A DNA stretch of 54,591 nt from Hofstenia miamia (GCA_900660155.1 CABFPE010000749.1:135005-189595); one strand, 5' to 3'. Positions 1-12,685 are shown, counted from the stretch's first letter. Notes: generated by a model from the letters alone, not told the origin. Numbers and translations are program-made.

Positions 1-543
1 CATAGGTTATGACGACTATTTATTAATGATAATTCTATGTCTAGGATGATTAATTTATTCCTGCTCTTCAAGCAAGACAGATATTATTATCATCACATTT
101 CCAACAAGATGGTGCTCCAGCTCATACCACCATAGAAACTCGTAATTTCTTAACAGATACCTTTCAGGATCGATGGGTTGGCAAATTTGGACCGATTCCT
201 TGGCCAGCACGTACTCCTGACCTCTCGTCCTGTGATAATGCGTTATGGGGACTGCTAAAGCCTAGAATCGTTGCAAGAAAAGCACAAAACAAAGAAGACC
301 TGAAAGGCGTTATTCAAGAAGAATTTATGCGATTTCCGAAAAATCAATGACAGAACGTTCAGACGAATGCGATTGTGTATTGAACTAGGAGGCCTTCAAG
401 TTGATCTTTATGATTAATTTTTTACATGTTCCTTAGAATAATTGTTAGAAATTACGTAATCGTTACAATAAAGTTTTGAAATATATATTTTCTTTACCTT
501 GTTTTCTTTTTATAGAAGTCGTTGTAACTTATGGGACAGACTG
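1..543 (+). mobile_element. Tc1/mariner DD41D element, copy 1 (5' end cut by window)
   Basis: Same element as at 3794-4360, entered 10 bp inside its left terminal inverted repeat. It encodes the C-terminal part of a transposase, with the motifs FQQDGAPAHTT and RTPDLSSCD. Compared with copy 2 it lacks 14 bp near base 329, which shifts the frame, and has a few substitutions. The right inverted repeat ends at 543 and is followed by TA. Homology continues beyond the element to base 700, so this is a duplicated genomic segment and not a second transposition event. Confidence 0.85.
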
Positions 544-700
544 TACATGAGTGTTTGTTTCGCATACATATTCAGTTCTTCGCTTATATTTGAAGATTAT
601 TCCCACACTAATTTAATTAATTAATTCCAAGTCAATAATGAAATTGCAAATTATAAAACATAAATCTCCTTGTTCTCGACTTAGAATTGAAGATTATGAA
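1..700. repeat. Segment duplicated at 3804-4517
   Basis: Bases 1-700 match 3804-4517 almost perfectly apart from one 14-bp deletion and a few substitutions. The match includes about 155 bp of unique flank beyond the transposon and stops exactly at the single N at 701. This is the pattern expected of two haplotypes or overlapping contigs placed in tandem. Confidence 0.85.
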
Positions 701-701
701 N

Positions 702-1435
702 AATATATATATGTCACAAGTCAACAAATATTTGTTCAAAAATGTTGGTTGCCAGAAAGTGAAAAATCTAAGTTTAGGTCAAATATCTAGGAGAAGAATC
801 CATGGGCAAGATTATCTTGCACATTCCATGTTATCTTCAATTGTATTACTAAATTGATTTAGTTGTCTTGTCCTATGATATGTGCATGTACATGGATGAT
901 AATTTAGAGTATTATGTTCTCAAAACAGGCCAGAAACTTGATGAACTTTAAATATTCTGCCCGTGAAATTCCTTAGCTTCAAGATGTGGATTAAGCAATT
1001 TATTTCTTTGAAGTCATGTTGGAGAACTTAGGTATAATCTATACTTGTGTAAGTAAGTTGAAATTATTTGAAATTATTATCGTTTTGCATTACACAAGAA
1101 GTTTAGCCTCCAAAGGCCTTACAAATATTGTGTCCAATATAATATATTTCATTTGATTAAAGGTTTCTTGGCAAAAGTGCTTTGTTACGCTTACGCCATA
1201 TACTCCTAAAAATATGCGTGCTTGAATTTCATCCACGTATAATAAATTGTGATAATATTTGCATGATAAATAAACTTTATCTCATCATTTTAAAGATTTA
1301 GAGGTTTAATTTACATTTAAAACACTTTTTCTTTGTAGACGGTTATAAGTAAAAAGCGCGTTGATTGGTTGCTTGTGAGAAACAATTAAGATATAATTTC
1401 TCATCTATTGTTTGAAAAACAGTCGTCCCACCACC
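702..1435. other. AT-rich non-coding sequence upstream of the peptide gene
   Basis: No supported gene or repeat. The last 40 bases, just before the ATG at 1436, are pyrimidine-rich and end in an AG (1421-1422), so a splice acceptor for an upstream 5' UTR exon is possible. Confidence 0.4.
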
Positions 1436-1714
1436 ATGCTGTTTTGGATATTTTTAGGAATTAACTTTTTGCTAGTATCAGCAGTTGACAATTTTGGGGC
1501 AGCTCATGATCTACCTTTTGGGAAACGATTCGACTATACGTATCAGAACACAGCACCACAACACTATCAATTACTGGACTTGCTGCAGAAACGCTCACTT
1601 CCCAAGTTTAGAAGTTCGTTTGAGCCGGAAACCTATCACGAACAGAATTTCTTCCGAATACCTCAAGCCTTTTTGCTTCCTCTAGAACCAGACGAAGTCG
1701 TTATCTTAGAATAA
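1436..1714 (+). CDS. Putative secreted neuropeptide-like precursor, 92 aa
   Basis: The ATG sits in a strong context (CCACCACCATGC) and opens a 92-residue frame ending in TAA at 1712-1714. Residues 1-16 (MLFWIFLGINFLLVSA) form a textbook signal peptide. Residues 17-31 end in DLPFGKR, the classic Gly-Lys-Arg signal for dibasic cleavage and C-terminal amidation, predicting a short peptide ending in LPF-amide. A second dibasic site, QKR, lies at residues 51-53 and the remaining acidic tail has no cysteine. One amidated peptide directly after the signal peptide, then a C-terminal region, is the layout of SIFamide, AKH and allatotropin precursors, but I recognise no family motif. The frame is clearly richer in GC than its flanks, as expected for coding DNA. 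Alternative: one exon of a longer secreted protein. The function is inferred only from processing signals. Confidence 0.6.
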   Translation: MLFWIFLGINFLLVSAVDNFGAAHDLPFGKRFDYTYQNTAPQHYQLLDLLQKRSLPKFRSSFEPETYHEQNFFRIPQAFLLPLEPDEVVILE

Positions 1715-3793
1715 GAAATCCTTCATGTATGGTTGTAAAAGCAAGATCAATACAAGCTTTCAATATCTGCGAACAATTTTAGTTTATTTGTTTGAATGCA
1801 TATACAACCAGTTTTAAGAAATTACGTCTATTAATTTCTAAGCTTGCCGTCCAAATCCTGTATTTTCTATATAAATTGAAATTCAATCATTTTGCCATAC
1901 ACTTTACATATTCAATTTTCAACAACTTTGTTTGAATTCAAAGTACTAACCATCTACAAAAATTCATTATATATGTATGCAATATAAATACATTTAATTA
2001 AATTCTTGCTTAATAAATTGAAAAAAACGCTACAAGTTTTTGAATGATGCAAGCTATAAAATAGTAGATTAATTTTTAACAATTGTAGTGTTAGCATAAT
2101 TATAAAAATCTATTCAATATTTTCACGCAGGCCTTCTAATTTTTTCATATGCTGAGATAATGATTAACTTAATAACAATTTGGACTATAAAAAGGTTTAA
2201 TTTTTCAATTTTCTTATCATAATTTTGTTGGAATTCTGGAAATTTATACCCAATATTTTAATTTAACGCATTTTCATCTGCTTCATTTATTAATAGTTTT
2301 AAACTAATTGAATTTTTAATGTCCTAATACCTCTATTTCATAAGAATTTATATTTTAAATTTGGACCATATAATTTGTTTTAAGAATGACTACATGAATT
2401 GAATAAATAGTGAAGCTTTATTTGGGTTATGGGATCATAGAATATGTAAACTTAAAATACAATATTTTCTATGTACGGAATATTGTGCAATTTATATTGT
2501 AGAAATACTTTGATGTATTCGTACAAATTTATGCAAATCACGAAAATTAAAGAGGGAACAACCGGTAAAAAAAATCAGAACACGTCTTAATTCGTATGGC
2601 TCAGTTATTTGCACTGAAGTCTAATGAAAATGAAATTCGAATTTTTTCGTAATAATTGATTCAAGTGATTTTCTTTGAAAAACTAATGATTGTACTTTTT
2701 AAGAAGTAAGTATATATCAGCTAGTATAATTTAAGTCTATTCCTTCTATGTAATATTTCTAGACTAGAGTAATCTTTTCTAAACTTTAAATTGATTTCAT
2801 AAAAATTGCTGTAACTTTTTTTATTGGTGGAGCTCACTCCATAATCGCGGGTATTTTTCAATCATTTAGTTAATTTGTAAAACTATGGTAAGCACAAAGT
2901 TGTTCAAGTAAATTCTTTATCAAAATATTAACTTTTCAACAACTTCTATTGACCTATTTTATTTGCATGTATTGCATTTATTTATAGTTTCAAATTTAAT
3001 TTTAATATAGGGTCGAAATATTTTAAAAATAGAACAAAAAATTTTGAAATTTTTTGTATATTAAAAAATTATCACAGTTTCGACAATTATTTGACAAAGG
3101 CGATAATATACTTTCAAACTATGTATACATAATCACTTAATTTGGATACAAAATTTGCTGAAATATAGTTATTAAAATCACAAAATATATATTTAAATTA
3201 GACCTTACTCCAAATATCAATATTAACGTGGATGTACATGAGCACTTAGAAATAGAATAAACTACAATTCAATTTGGCAATTTACATAAAATATGTATAA
3301 TTACTTTTCATTGCATATTTGCTCGCATACTATAATCTAGTTAGTGCTTCTCTAGAAAGAAGATGTATTCATCATCGATAACAAAAAAATGCGAAAGAAT
3401 TTAATTTTATAATTATTGGTTTAAGGGTTTTATTTGTTTTAAAATCTGTATATTATTCTAATTTCTTATTTTGCTTAGCAATAGATTGGGTAATAGTTAT
3501 TGTTGACAAGCACTTGGAAAGCTATTAAGGTTGGGTTGTTTGTCACTCTTGCTAAGAATGCATTTCATAATAAAATGCTAACTTTTATATCATTCCTTCC
3601 TACTTTTTGGATAGCACCATTGACTTGAATATAAATATTTGTATTGAAGTTAATTCTTTGAGACGTTCGAGAATTGATTCAAATTTCGATTGTATTTAAT
3701 CTTTGATTTATACTTCATGTAACAATGAATTATTCCTAATTATATAAAATATAGAGATGTCCATTATTTGAATGAGCTGCTTACTTTCTTGTA
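1715..3793. other. AT-rich non-coding sequence
   Basis: Follows the peptide gene. It contains AATAAA-type signals (for example near 2012) that could end its transcript, but no frame, repeat or transposon that I can identify. Confidence 0.4.
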
Positions 3794-4360
3794 CAGTGTG
3801 TCCCATAGGTTATGACGACTATTTATTAATGATAATTCTATGTCTAGGATGATTAATTTATTCCTGCTCTTCAAGCAAGACAGATATTATTATCATCACA
3901 TTTCCAACAAGATGGTGCTCCAGCTCATACCACCATAGAAACTCGTAATTTCTTAACAGATACCTTTCAGGATCGATGGGTTGGCAAATTTGGACCGATT
4001 CCTTGGCCAGCACGTACTCCTGACCTCTCGTCCTGTGATAATGCGTTATGGGGACTGCTAAAGCCTAGAATCGTTGTAAGAAAAGCACAAAACAAAGAAG
4101 ACCTGAAAGGCGTTATTCAAGACGAATTTATGCGATTTCCAGTTGAAACTCTCCGAAAAATCAATGACAGAACGTTCAGACGAATGCGATTGTGTATTGA
4201 ACTAGGAGGCCTTCAAGTTGATCTTTATGATTAATTTTTTACATGTTCCTTAGAATAATTGTTAGAAATTACGTAATCGTTACAATAAAGTTTTGAAATA
4301 TATATTTTCTTTACCTTGTTTTCTTTTTATAGAAGTCGTTGTAACTTATGGGACAGACTG
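3794..4360 (+). mobile_element. Internally deleted Tc1/mariner (DD41D) element, complete ends
   Basis: Bounded by TA on both sides (3792-3793, 4361-4362), the target duplication of this superfamily. The terminal inverted repeats begin CAGTGTGTCCCATAGG on the left and, reverse-complemented, CAGTCTGTCCCATAAG on the right, and pair over about 28 bp. At 567 bp the element is less than half of a usual autonomous copy. The N-terminal DNA-binding part and first catalytic Asp are deleted, while the C-terminal transposase half remains. It is a non-autonomous relic that could only be moved in trans. Confidence 0.9.
3857..4234 (+). pseudogene. C-terminal half of a DD41D mariner transposase
   Basis: An uninterrupted frame of 125 codons runs from just after a TAA at 3854 to a TAA at 4232. 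It carries the second catalytic Asp in FQQDGAPAHTT and the third in PDLSSCD, with exactly 41 residues between them, which places it in the DD41D (rosa-like) group of Tc1/mariner. WVGKFGPIPWPARTPDL is the conserved strand and loop before the third Asp. No initiator or helix-turn-helix region is present, so the product cannot be an active transposase. The copy in 1-543 has a 14-bp frameshifting deletion in the same frame. Confidence 0.85.
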
Positions 4361-4362
4361 TA

Positions 4363-7300
4363 CATGAGTGTTTGTTTCGCATACATATTCAGTTCTTCGC
4401 TTATATTTGAAGATTATTCCCACACTAATTTAATTAATTAATTCCAAGTCAATAATGAAATTGCAAATTATAAAACATAAATCTCCTTGTTCTCGACTTA
4501 GAATTGAAGATTATGAACAAATTGTACATAATTTCAACAAAGAGAGTGATAATGTTTTGATTAAAATTTGCAATACTAATGGTGCGATTATTTTAGCTCT
4601 GCATCACATGAATTTATGTTAGCTACCTAACAAACAACTTACCTGCATAAGACATAGATCTGCATATAAATTGCATTTTTCTGTTTACAGATGTATAGCA
4701 ATTATGCCTAATGTTTTTCAAATGATATTGTACACAATGTCTGATTTCTTAAGTCACAGTGACCTTTAATATAAGGTCTTGATGACACTTGGGTGTTAGT
4801 GAAATGCATTGCAACTTCCTGATTAATAAAAGATGATCAGAAGTAAATCCGATACAGTTACCGTCATTGACATGCAGCTTTTGGACAATGTGTTCAGGTT
4901 TTTCATATTGTAATTTGGCGGTATTGTGTCATACACTGGTGACAAACGATGGTAACCAAAATTGCCAAATATGATCATTAAGGTTCAGACTTGTCAGCAA
5001 GCTGAGCCTCCAGCGAACCGAGCACTGCATTGGATATACAAGGATCCCAAAACGAGCCTTTAATTAGCCAATGAAATTTCTAGTTCTGTTTTTTAATTTT
5101 TTATGCAGAAAATTCTTATTTTTCATTCAATATACCATTTTTTACGATCCTATTTGAAAATACCCCCTAAATAATCGGAAGAGGTATGTAAAAAAGTCTG
5201 AGAGCGCAATATTTTTGGAAAAATATTAAACCACAGCGAGCCTCATTGAATGACTCTATGGGGCGAGCCGAGTCGAGCTTAAAAATTTGGGCTGGTTGAC
5301 AAGTCTGTTGAGGTTAGTACTCTTCGTGCTGATTCGTTAGTAATATCTAAGAAATTTTTATAAACATGATTTCTTCAGAATCTAAGAGCAGTGATTTTAT
5401 AACTACTTCGTTCATAACCAAAGTTAGTAGTTTTCTTTTCTAAGGAAGATAACATCCATACGAGTCTTAATTATGTTCGAAGTGTCATCAGAATAATCAG
5501 TATGTAAAGGTGTAATATTGTAGGTGAAGTCAGCGCCAAACAGTGGCGGAGCGTGGGCCACATTGCCTAGTGTGCGGTGCAGAGATGCTAGGGGCTCGAT
5601 TTGGTTTCGTCATTGTATTTATATAAAAATATGTCAATTCTGAACCAAAAGTTTTAAAATTTACAATCAAAACCACTGCAGACATTGCTTGAGCTTGCAG
5701 CCATCCACAACATGATTAAATGTATAATTTTTTAAATGCTCTACATTAACGTAAAATATGATTCAAAAGAATATTTCTTAAAATCAGATATCAAGTGAAA
5801 TATTTGAAATGGACACCTTAGTTTATTTAACAACATCACGAAATGTTGAAACATCAGACAGGACCAGTAAGTGATCAGACCAACTTTTCAATTGCAACCA
5901 AGACCAGCACTCATCTTCAAGATCCGGATCCAATCCGAACTTTTAAAAAAATTTTAATTTTCTATCCGAAACAGATCCGAATTTAAATAAGTATTCTAAC
6001 TATAAACAAACACAAACTTAAAAAAAATATTTATGCTTTTTTTAATGCGAATAGAAAATTTTAATTGTTTCAACGCTATTTTTGAGATAAAAAATGGATA
6101 TATACTTAGGAAATAGTGCATGCAAATCAACTTATTTGTAAGCTTTGTAATAATCTAGTTCTTAAAATTGTCAACAACCATAATCATAATATATTTATAG
6201 AGTTTAAATAGTTGAGTATCTTATAGTATTACCTCCCATATTAATTTTTGCAATGTCACTATGAATTGAAGTTGTTTCAAACAAGATAAATTTACTTCAA
6301 AATTGTGAAAACAAGAATATAGAACAAATAATGGCAAATTAAAGAACAACCCCAAAATTTATATTGCAAGACATTAAAAAAATTGTTGTAGAGTTTATTA
6401 AAATCCGTGATAAAAAAATTAATTTTTCAAACAGAATTTGAGATTTAAATATAAATTTTGAATTTTACTGAAATTGGATACTAAATTGGATCAAAAATTT
6501 TGAATTAAATAGCAGCAACATTAAATAAATTCACACCATATTTGTAGTATGCAGACGATTCATAAAAATTTTTGTATTAGTGATTATAATAATGACAAAC
6601 ATTCTGAGTTCTAAGTTCATCTTGACATTACAAGTTGCTTAGAGTGCATATTTAAATGAGATTTTTGATTGAAGAGTATCCCAAATTATATTAGTATTTT
6701 TACATTTTGTCAGTGTTTGCAAAAGTTAAGGTATTCTACTTGCTTCTCTGTGTTCTGTTCTTTTTCTTTGACATACATATTAGAGAGAATCCTTTTCAAA
6801 ATTCTGCTCTTCCAAGTTTGTAAAAACAAATATTTTTGGTTACTTTACTATTTTATCATTATGTGATGGCTAACATGAATCGCATTTGAAATATTGGTCC
6901 CCAATTTTATAAGTTGTTGGAAAGAATAAGGCGAACCTGTTGTATGACCAATGAAATTCAATTACAAAATTTCAATTTGATTGAGGATTCAAGTTTAGGG
7001 TTGTACGTTTTCCATTAAGTACCTTCTGTCTGCTTGCATAGATTTTAAGCGATTGTCGTGAAAAAGAAAATTAATTTAAATAGCTAAAATCGATTGTTAT
7101 TTTGTATTCATTTTAGTTGCACTGAAATACGGACGCATATTTATAAAAATCAGCTGCATAAAACAATAACTGAGGTAAATGACCGGAGAGCAATTTTTTT
7201 GCGGTATATGGATATAAGAAGTGTCATAAGAAATAAAACAATTAGAAATCTTTGACAAGAATTTAGAGTGGGAAGAAATTATCCAGCATCACTTTATGCG

Positions 7301-8769
7301 AAAGCAAATCGAGAAAAAAGAAGTCTTGACGTTTCAGGCTGAGTAAAAACTTAAAGTACAAAATCACATTGAACATTAAATTAGTAATTATCAAAAGGAA
7401 AATAAAATTATCGAAGGCTGGGAAGATTTTTAAATATAGTGGAGTGCGCAAAAGAATTAATATGAAAACTTGCAGCAAAATTTCGCAACCACCATTATCT
7501 GCAACCAATTCCAAGAAATGAATAGGCTTTGTTTGAGAATATTCTAGGCCTCACAAAGAACAACATTCTTCGAAGAAACAGATACATTTAATTATTATTG
7601 TAAATTGTAAATATTCCTTGTTAAATATACATGTATATGATCTTAGAGTTTAAAATAACAGTTTTACAAATTCATTAAAATTCATGTTTCACAATCTTAC
7701 TATAGCAATATACTGTCCATGTATTAACTAATGCTTTGTGCTGTAAGTTCTAGAACGTGACATCGAGTACTTGATAAAACCCGACCCGATTTCGGGTTTG
7801 GGTGCAAAGATTAGATTGATTATTAAAAAATATCGATATTAACCAGCGCTTCATTTGAGAAAGTCAAAAACGTTTAGTAATACCAAGGAATTGCTGTTTC
7901 CCCTATCAGAAAATCATTGATGTTAATGATCATTTGATTGGACTTACATAGATTCATAACATCAAATCAAATTCAAAGTTTCGGGTCTGTACGGGATCGA
8001 GTCCATATTTGCCTGATATTGGTACTCTACATAAAGTTTATTTGCTAACAGAATTGCATCTGTTTATTAACCAGTATTTGAATAGGGGTGTGAGAGTAAC
8101 CCCCCCCCCAAATAACTTTTGATTAAAGCTCAAAAAGTTATGGAGATTTCTTAATGAGACTTGATGACTTATAGTAATCATATTAGAGACATTATGACCC
8201 AAATTTTCTAAATATCTGCTCACTTAATGTATGATGTAGTTTTTTGATTGGGGTATAGTCTTCTTATTTTGGAGAAACTTATAATTATTGTTAGTAAGAA
8301 AAAAAGCAAGTAAAATAATCAAGACAATTTATATTTAACAACTAGATATTAATTTTAAAAATTTCAAACATTTATATGAAGTTCACATAAGTTCCAATTA
8401 TGTGAAGAAAATACAACAAGTCTTTGGAGAGCAAATGAAGAAAATGGATCAATATAATTTCGTCTTCTTCAAAAAAATGAGCGTATAAGCATTTCTTAAA
8501 AAAATAATTTGGAAATGCGGCTGTTCCTGAATGCAGATCTAGATTTTTGTGAGTGCAATATGTAGATAAAAAATTAAGCTACTCAGCATGTGTTATTGAA
8601 ATATTTTTAATTGACTTCATTTTTCCAATTTCATTTTGTCCAATCTACAGTAATTGTATATAGGTTCTACAATAATTGCAATAATCTATTTTAAACCGTT
8701 TATCAATAACAATAATTTTATTATATATATATATATAATTTAAAATGGACAGAAAATACGAATTACATT
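4363..8769. other. AT-rich non-coding sequence with a possible hAT end
   Basis: No supported gene. At 5538 the sequence CAGTGGCGGAGCGTGGGCC resembles a hAT terminal inverted repeat, but no partner end was found. A poly-C run lies at 8100-8109. Short frames at 6669, 7263 and 8038 have hydrophobic, AT-driven composition and no family resemblance. Confidence 0.4.
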
Positions 8770-9215
8770 GTTAAAAAAGCAGCAAAAAGACTTCACTGTA
8801 TTACACTCCTAAAAAGATCAGGTGCATCAATTTCAGAATTAGTTTTAATTTATAAGACCATGATTCGACCAATATTAGAATATTGCTCTCCTGTTTGGAA
8901 TTATGCCTTAACTCAAAAGGAAATTGCCTCAATTGAACGTATTCAGAGACGTGCCTTTAAAATCATAAGACCATCGTTAAATTATATGGAAGCGTGCTTC
9001 ATCTAAAATGTTTAGCTCTTAATAAACGTAGAGAAATGCATTGTAAATCAATATGGAAAAACCTTGAAAGGCCAGAACATCCACTTCATTATTTTATTCC
9101 AAAATTAAAAAGAACAAACTATAATTTCCGAAATACTCGCAATTACACAATACGTGCTAGAACAAACAGATTGTTAAACAGCTTTGCAGTCCAATCATCA
9201 AAAGAAATGCTATAA
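8770..9215 (+). pseudogene. LINE ORF2 C-terminal fragment (post-RT thumb region)
   Basis: The translation contains IYKTMIRPILEYCSPVWN followed by IERIQRRAFKII, the conserved block after the reverse-transcriptase palm of APE-type LINEs (Jockey/CR1/L2-like). A frameshift near 8985 moves the reading frame, which then runs to a TAA at about 9213 through basic residues ending in the usual short C-terminal segment. The 5' part of the element (endonuclease and RT core) is missing, as expected from 5' truncation during target-primed reverse transcription. Confidence 0.8.
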
Positions 9216-9240
9216 AATCAAAGCAATAATAACTTTTGTT

Positions 9241-9270
9241 AATTTCATTTTGGTTTATTTTTGAACTTTG
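9241..9270 (+). repeat. LINE 3' UTR 30-mer, copy 1
   Basis: AATTTCATTTTGGTTTATTT followed by TTGAACTTTG. It occurs again, identically, at 9526-9555. The first copy follows the LINE coding fragment directly. Confidence 0.8.
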
Positions 9271-9354
9271 TACCCTACCCTGCGAAATTTCAAAGATTTA
9301 TGTTTGGAATAGCGGTTAAGTTGAGGTTCTTTAAAAACATTTAGCGGGAGATAT

Positions 9355-9433
9355 AAATATTTATATTTATGTATACAGATATATATTTATATATATGTAT
9401 ATATATTGACATATAAATATAAATATTTATATA

Positions 9434-9471
<38 letters not shown>

Positions 9472-9525
9472 CATATAAATATAAATATATATATATATAT
9501 TTTCATATAAATATATATATATACT
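9355..9525. repeat. TA-rich microsatellite
   Basis: Runs of TA and TATATG interrupted by short ATAAATAT units. The tract separates the two copies of the LINE 3' UTR 30-mer. Confidence 0.85.
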
Positions 9526-9590
9526 AATTTCATTTTGGTTTATTTTTGAACTTTGCATATTCGACCTCAGGGTCGCAAAACGTCAAATAT
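9526..9590 (+). repeat. LINE 3' UTR 30-mer, copy 2, and terminal hairpin
   Basis: The same 30-mer as at 9241, followed by CGACCTCAGGGTCG, a 5-bp stem with a 4-base loop (CGACC/GGTCG) typical of a LINE 3' end. AT repeats follow. Confidence 0.65.
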
Positions 9591-9599
9591 ATACTCTCT

Positions 9600-9662
9600 C
9601 AAAAAAATATATATATGTATGTATATATATATTTATATACATATATACATATATATATATAC
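9600..9662. repeat. TA-rich microsatellite
   Basis: TATATG/TATATA repeats directly after the LINE 3' end. Confidence 0.85.
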
Positions 9663-9902
9663 TTACTATTAGAAGCATTGTTTTACAACAAAGATAAATT
9701 TTATTGAAAATTGAAGCCTAAGCATAGCTCTTTGGCAAACTATAAGTATATTTCACAGAAAGTTTTAGAATTTTATTAAATATAGCAATTAACGACTATC
9801 CATAGTCATACAGCAATTTTCTTACAGAATTCCACTCATTTTTTTATATGTCGCTATGTACACCTTTTGAGCATTTTGTAAGTTCATAGTGACATGTTAT
9901 AA

Positions 9903-9903
9903 C

Positions 9904-9988
<85 letters not shown>
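9903..9988. repeat. (TA)n microsatellite
   Basis: About 80 bp of almost pure TA. Confidence 0.95.
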
Positions 9989-12677
9989 TTCATCAAATAT
10001 CATAATACCATAATTGGCTAACATAAACAAATTCAATCATTCAATTCAATCACATGCAGAGAATGAAATTATTATCAACATCATGTAGCCCAAAATTACC
10101 ATCAATTCACCCTTCTATCTCAGCCCTACAATTCATAAAAGCAAATTAACCATGATTAACACAAATTAATCAACCATATTCAGTTATTTAATCATTAATT
10201 TAATTTCAGACTATTGTTTTTAACAAAATATTGAACTCAAAAGAGATTATTAACTTTTTGTTAGCGTAACAGGTTTTTTGTTAAGCCCACCACTTTGGGA
10301 ACAAAATTTCTAAAAATATTAAATTCAATGAGATTATCAACATAATTGGAAGTATTTGTGCTTGTTAGTGTTTTCGCTGAATGAAGACGAAAAATGCTTG
10401 TATGTGATTTTTTCGTGTTTTTAGTGTTAAATATTCACTTTATTAACTTTTGATTGCGCTAGTTATCACGTGAGTATCGTGTAAGGCAGGTACATCATGA
10501 TCACTATGTGATATAAGTTTCAATAAATTGAATTTGCTTTTACTGTTTGTGTTATTTAACTATATAAAGTTGGAACATTTAAAATGCACTAGCTATTAGA
10601 CATACTCTTGAGAACTACAGAAATTTTAAGATATATGTTCAATTTATCCCACATCGACAACAAAAAGCTTTTAAAAATTATCATAATATGTCTATGCAAT
10701 TCATAATCTAAATAAATATAAAGAATTAGATTGATATAGTTCACATTTTAAGCAAATAGGTCCGATTTACCCCATTTTACCCCCTCACATTACAGGTCAA
10801 TCGTTAACCCAACGTGACTGACCAAGTTTGCGATCCATTTGAGCTATGGGTTCAGAGACTCATGGGTCATTAATAATGATGCTTGGATTGCAGTGTTAGT
10901 ACTACGTTTAAACATACGAGACGATATTTTGTAATTTCAACTCCAATATGACATTACACAATTGAGAAAGCGAGTCATTGAAGTGTAAAGCCATTAACAG
11001 TCACCTTAAAATTTAAGGTTGTCTTATATTTTTTAAAATAAGTGAATTAACGTATGACATGTAATCTATTAAAGTGCAATAGTGCTTAAAAACAAAATTA
11101 TCCAACCGCTCTTTTTGACTTTAGGTAATAATTGTCACATGAAATAAATTATACTAAGAAATGCTAGACATTATAATAGCAGAAATAATCAATTGGAATC
11201 TACACTTTTCTAAGCAAGGAATGACATCAACGACTATTGAGTAACTTTGATGTATACACATTGATACAAACATCATTTTATCAGCCTTAGGAAAACCAAA
11301 AACAGGCATAGACGCCATAGTATCAATGTTTTAGGATCTTCAACTTTGAAAAGTTTTCCAAAAATTAATTAATCTTTGGATTAAATTCTAAATATATTTT
11401 CAAATTTCTATCGAATGACTTAAGAATGTCTAAAGATTTATCAAATATATGTGCATACCAAATCGAGGTTATGTTAATACTAACCCAATATGGAAATATT
11501 TACCATGATTTACAGAATGTTGTAAACAAAACTGATATTCAGTGACCCGCGCAACTCAATTATTATTTGCGTCAGATCGAACATATGTTTTTATTAAAAA
11601 TGGTTAACTATTTAGTTGTTAACCAAATGCATTTGTAAGAGTTCTTATAAAAAATCCAATGCTAACAAAATTAAATAAATGGTAGCCTAGACTTGCTCCC
11701 ATCTTCTAAGATGTCAAATCTAGGTTTTGTTTATTTCATCATATTCATTTACATCCTTCACCTGATCAAATAGAAGTCGATAATATTAATCTCTGTCTAC
11801 TAAATAAAAGCATTTCATTGAAATACTACAAAATGCAGTGAATTGAGATTCAGTTTTCCACATTCTTCGAAAAGAAGATTTAATGAGTGTATTTCTATTA
11901 ATCATACGAACACAACTTTAAAGACAATAAAAAATGCGAAATTTTTGGGTCTGCTATTGTGAGCCGATCATATATTTGGTGGCCATAACCAAAGTGATGA
12001 TAACCTTACAGAAAATGCAACATATTTTAGGTAATAAAAGAAATCAGGCTTTTTCATATTTGAAATAGACGCAGCTCTTAGATATTTACTTCTAAATATG
12101 ATTGGATGTGGGCTCATCATATTTGGTTCACATTTCGCAAACTGATGAAATTACAAAAAAATGACAATGAATTCTTAGTATGTGGTAGAGCCTCCTTACC
12201 AAAATACTTTCTTACCCGTAGTCACTGTAGCCCTATTTTTACCCTCTTTGAAAAATTTCACCACTCATATTTCCAACAAAGAAGGGGCTTTGGGTCATTT
12301 TTTATGTGCGACTAACTAAGATCAAATGAATTGCTTAATTCAGTTCATTTTATTTCTAGAAAGATGGAAAGTCAGAAGAAGAGAGTATTCAACGTTTGTG
12401 GTTAGATGCAAAATGCATAGTCTTTTATAGGATTCCTAACTGAACGCACATTAATATAACATCCTTAGATTTCACTATGACTGATGGAAATAATATCTAC
12501 CAAAGTGTGACATCTGTATGTCCCAATGAAGTTAATAAATACGTCATTTTTAACTTTAAAACTTGTAAGGAAATATATTGAAATCAGGAAACATTAGAAA
12601 GTTAAAATTACAATTATCAGTACTGCCTTGTTTGTATACAGAGCTTTGAAAATGTCTCAATTGATCAACGGATATAG
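9989..12677. other. AT-rich non-coding sequence
   Basis: No gene, RNA or transposon that I can support. The short frame at 12106 has no recognisable features. Confidence 0.4.
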
Positions 12678-12685
12678 CCCCTTTC
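12678..12685. repeat. 8-bp target site duplication, left (CCCCTTTC)
   Basis: Identical to 13430-13437 on the other side of the hAT element. An 8-bp duplication is diagnostic of the hAT superfamily. Confidence 0.9.

Noticed and set aside
1412..1714. Longer 100-codon reading of the peptide gene
   Set aside because: It would start at TTG; the ATG at 1436 has a good context and gives a clean signal peptide.
5538..5560. hAT-like end CAGTGGCGGAGCG
   Set aside because: No matching inverted end or 8-bp duplication found nearby, so it is not listed as an element.
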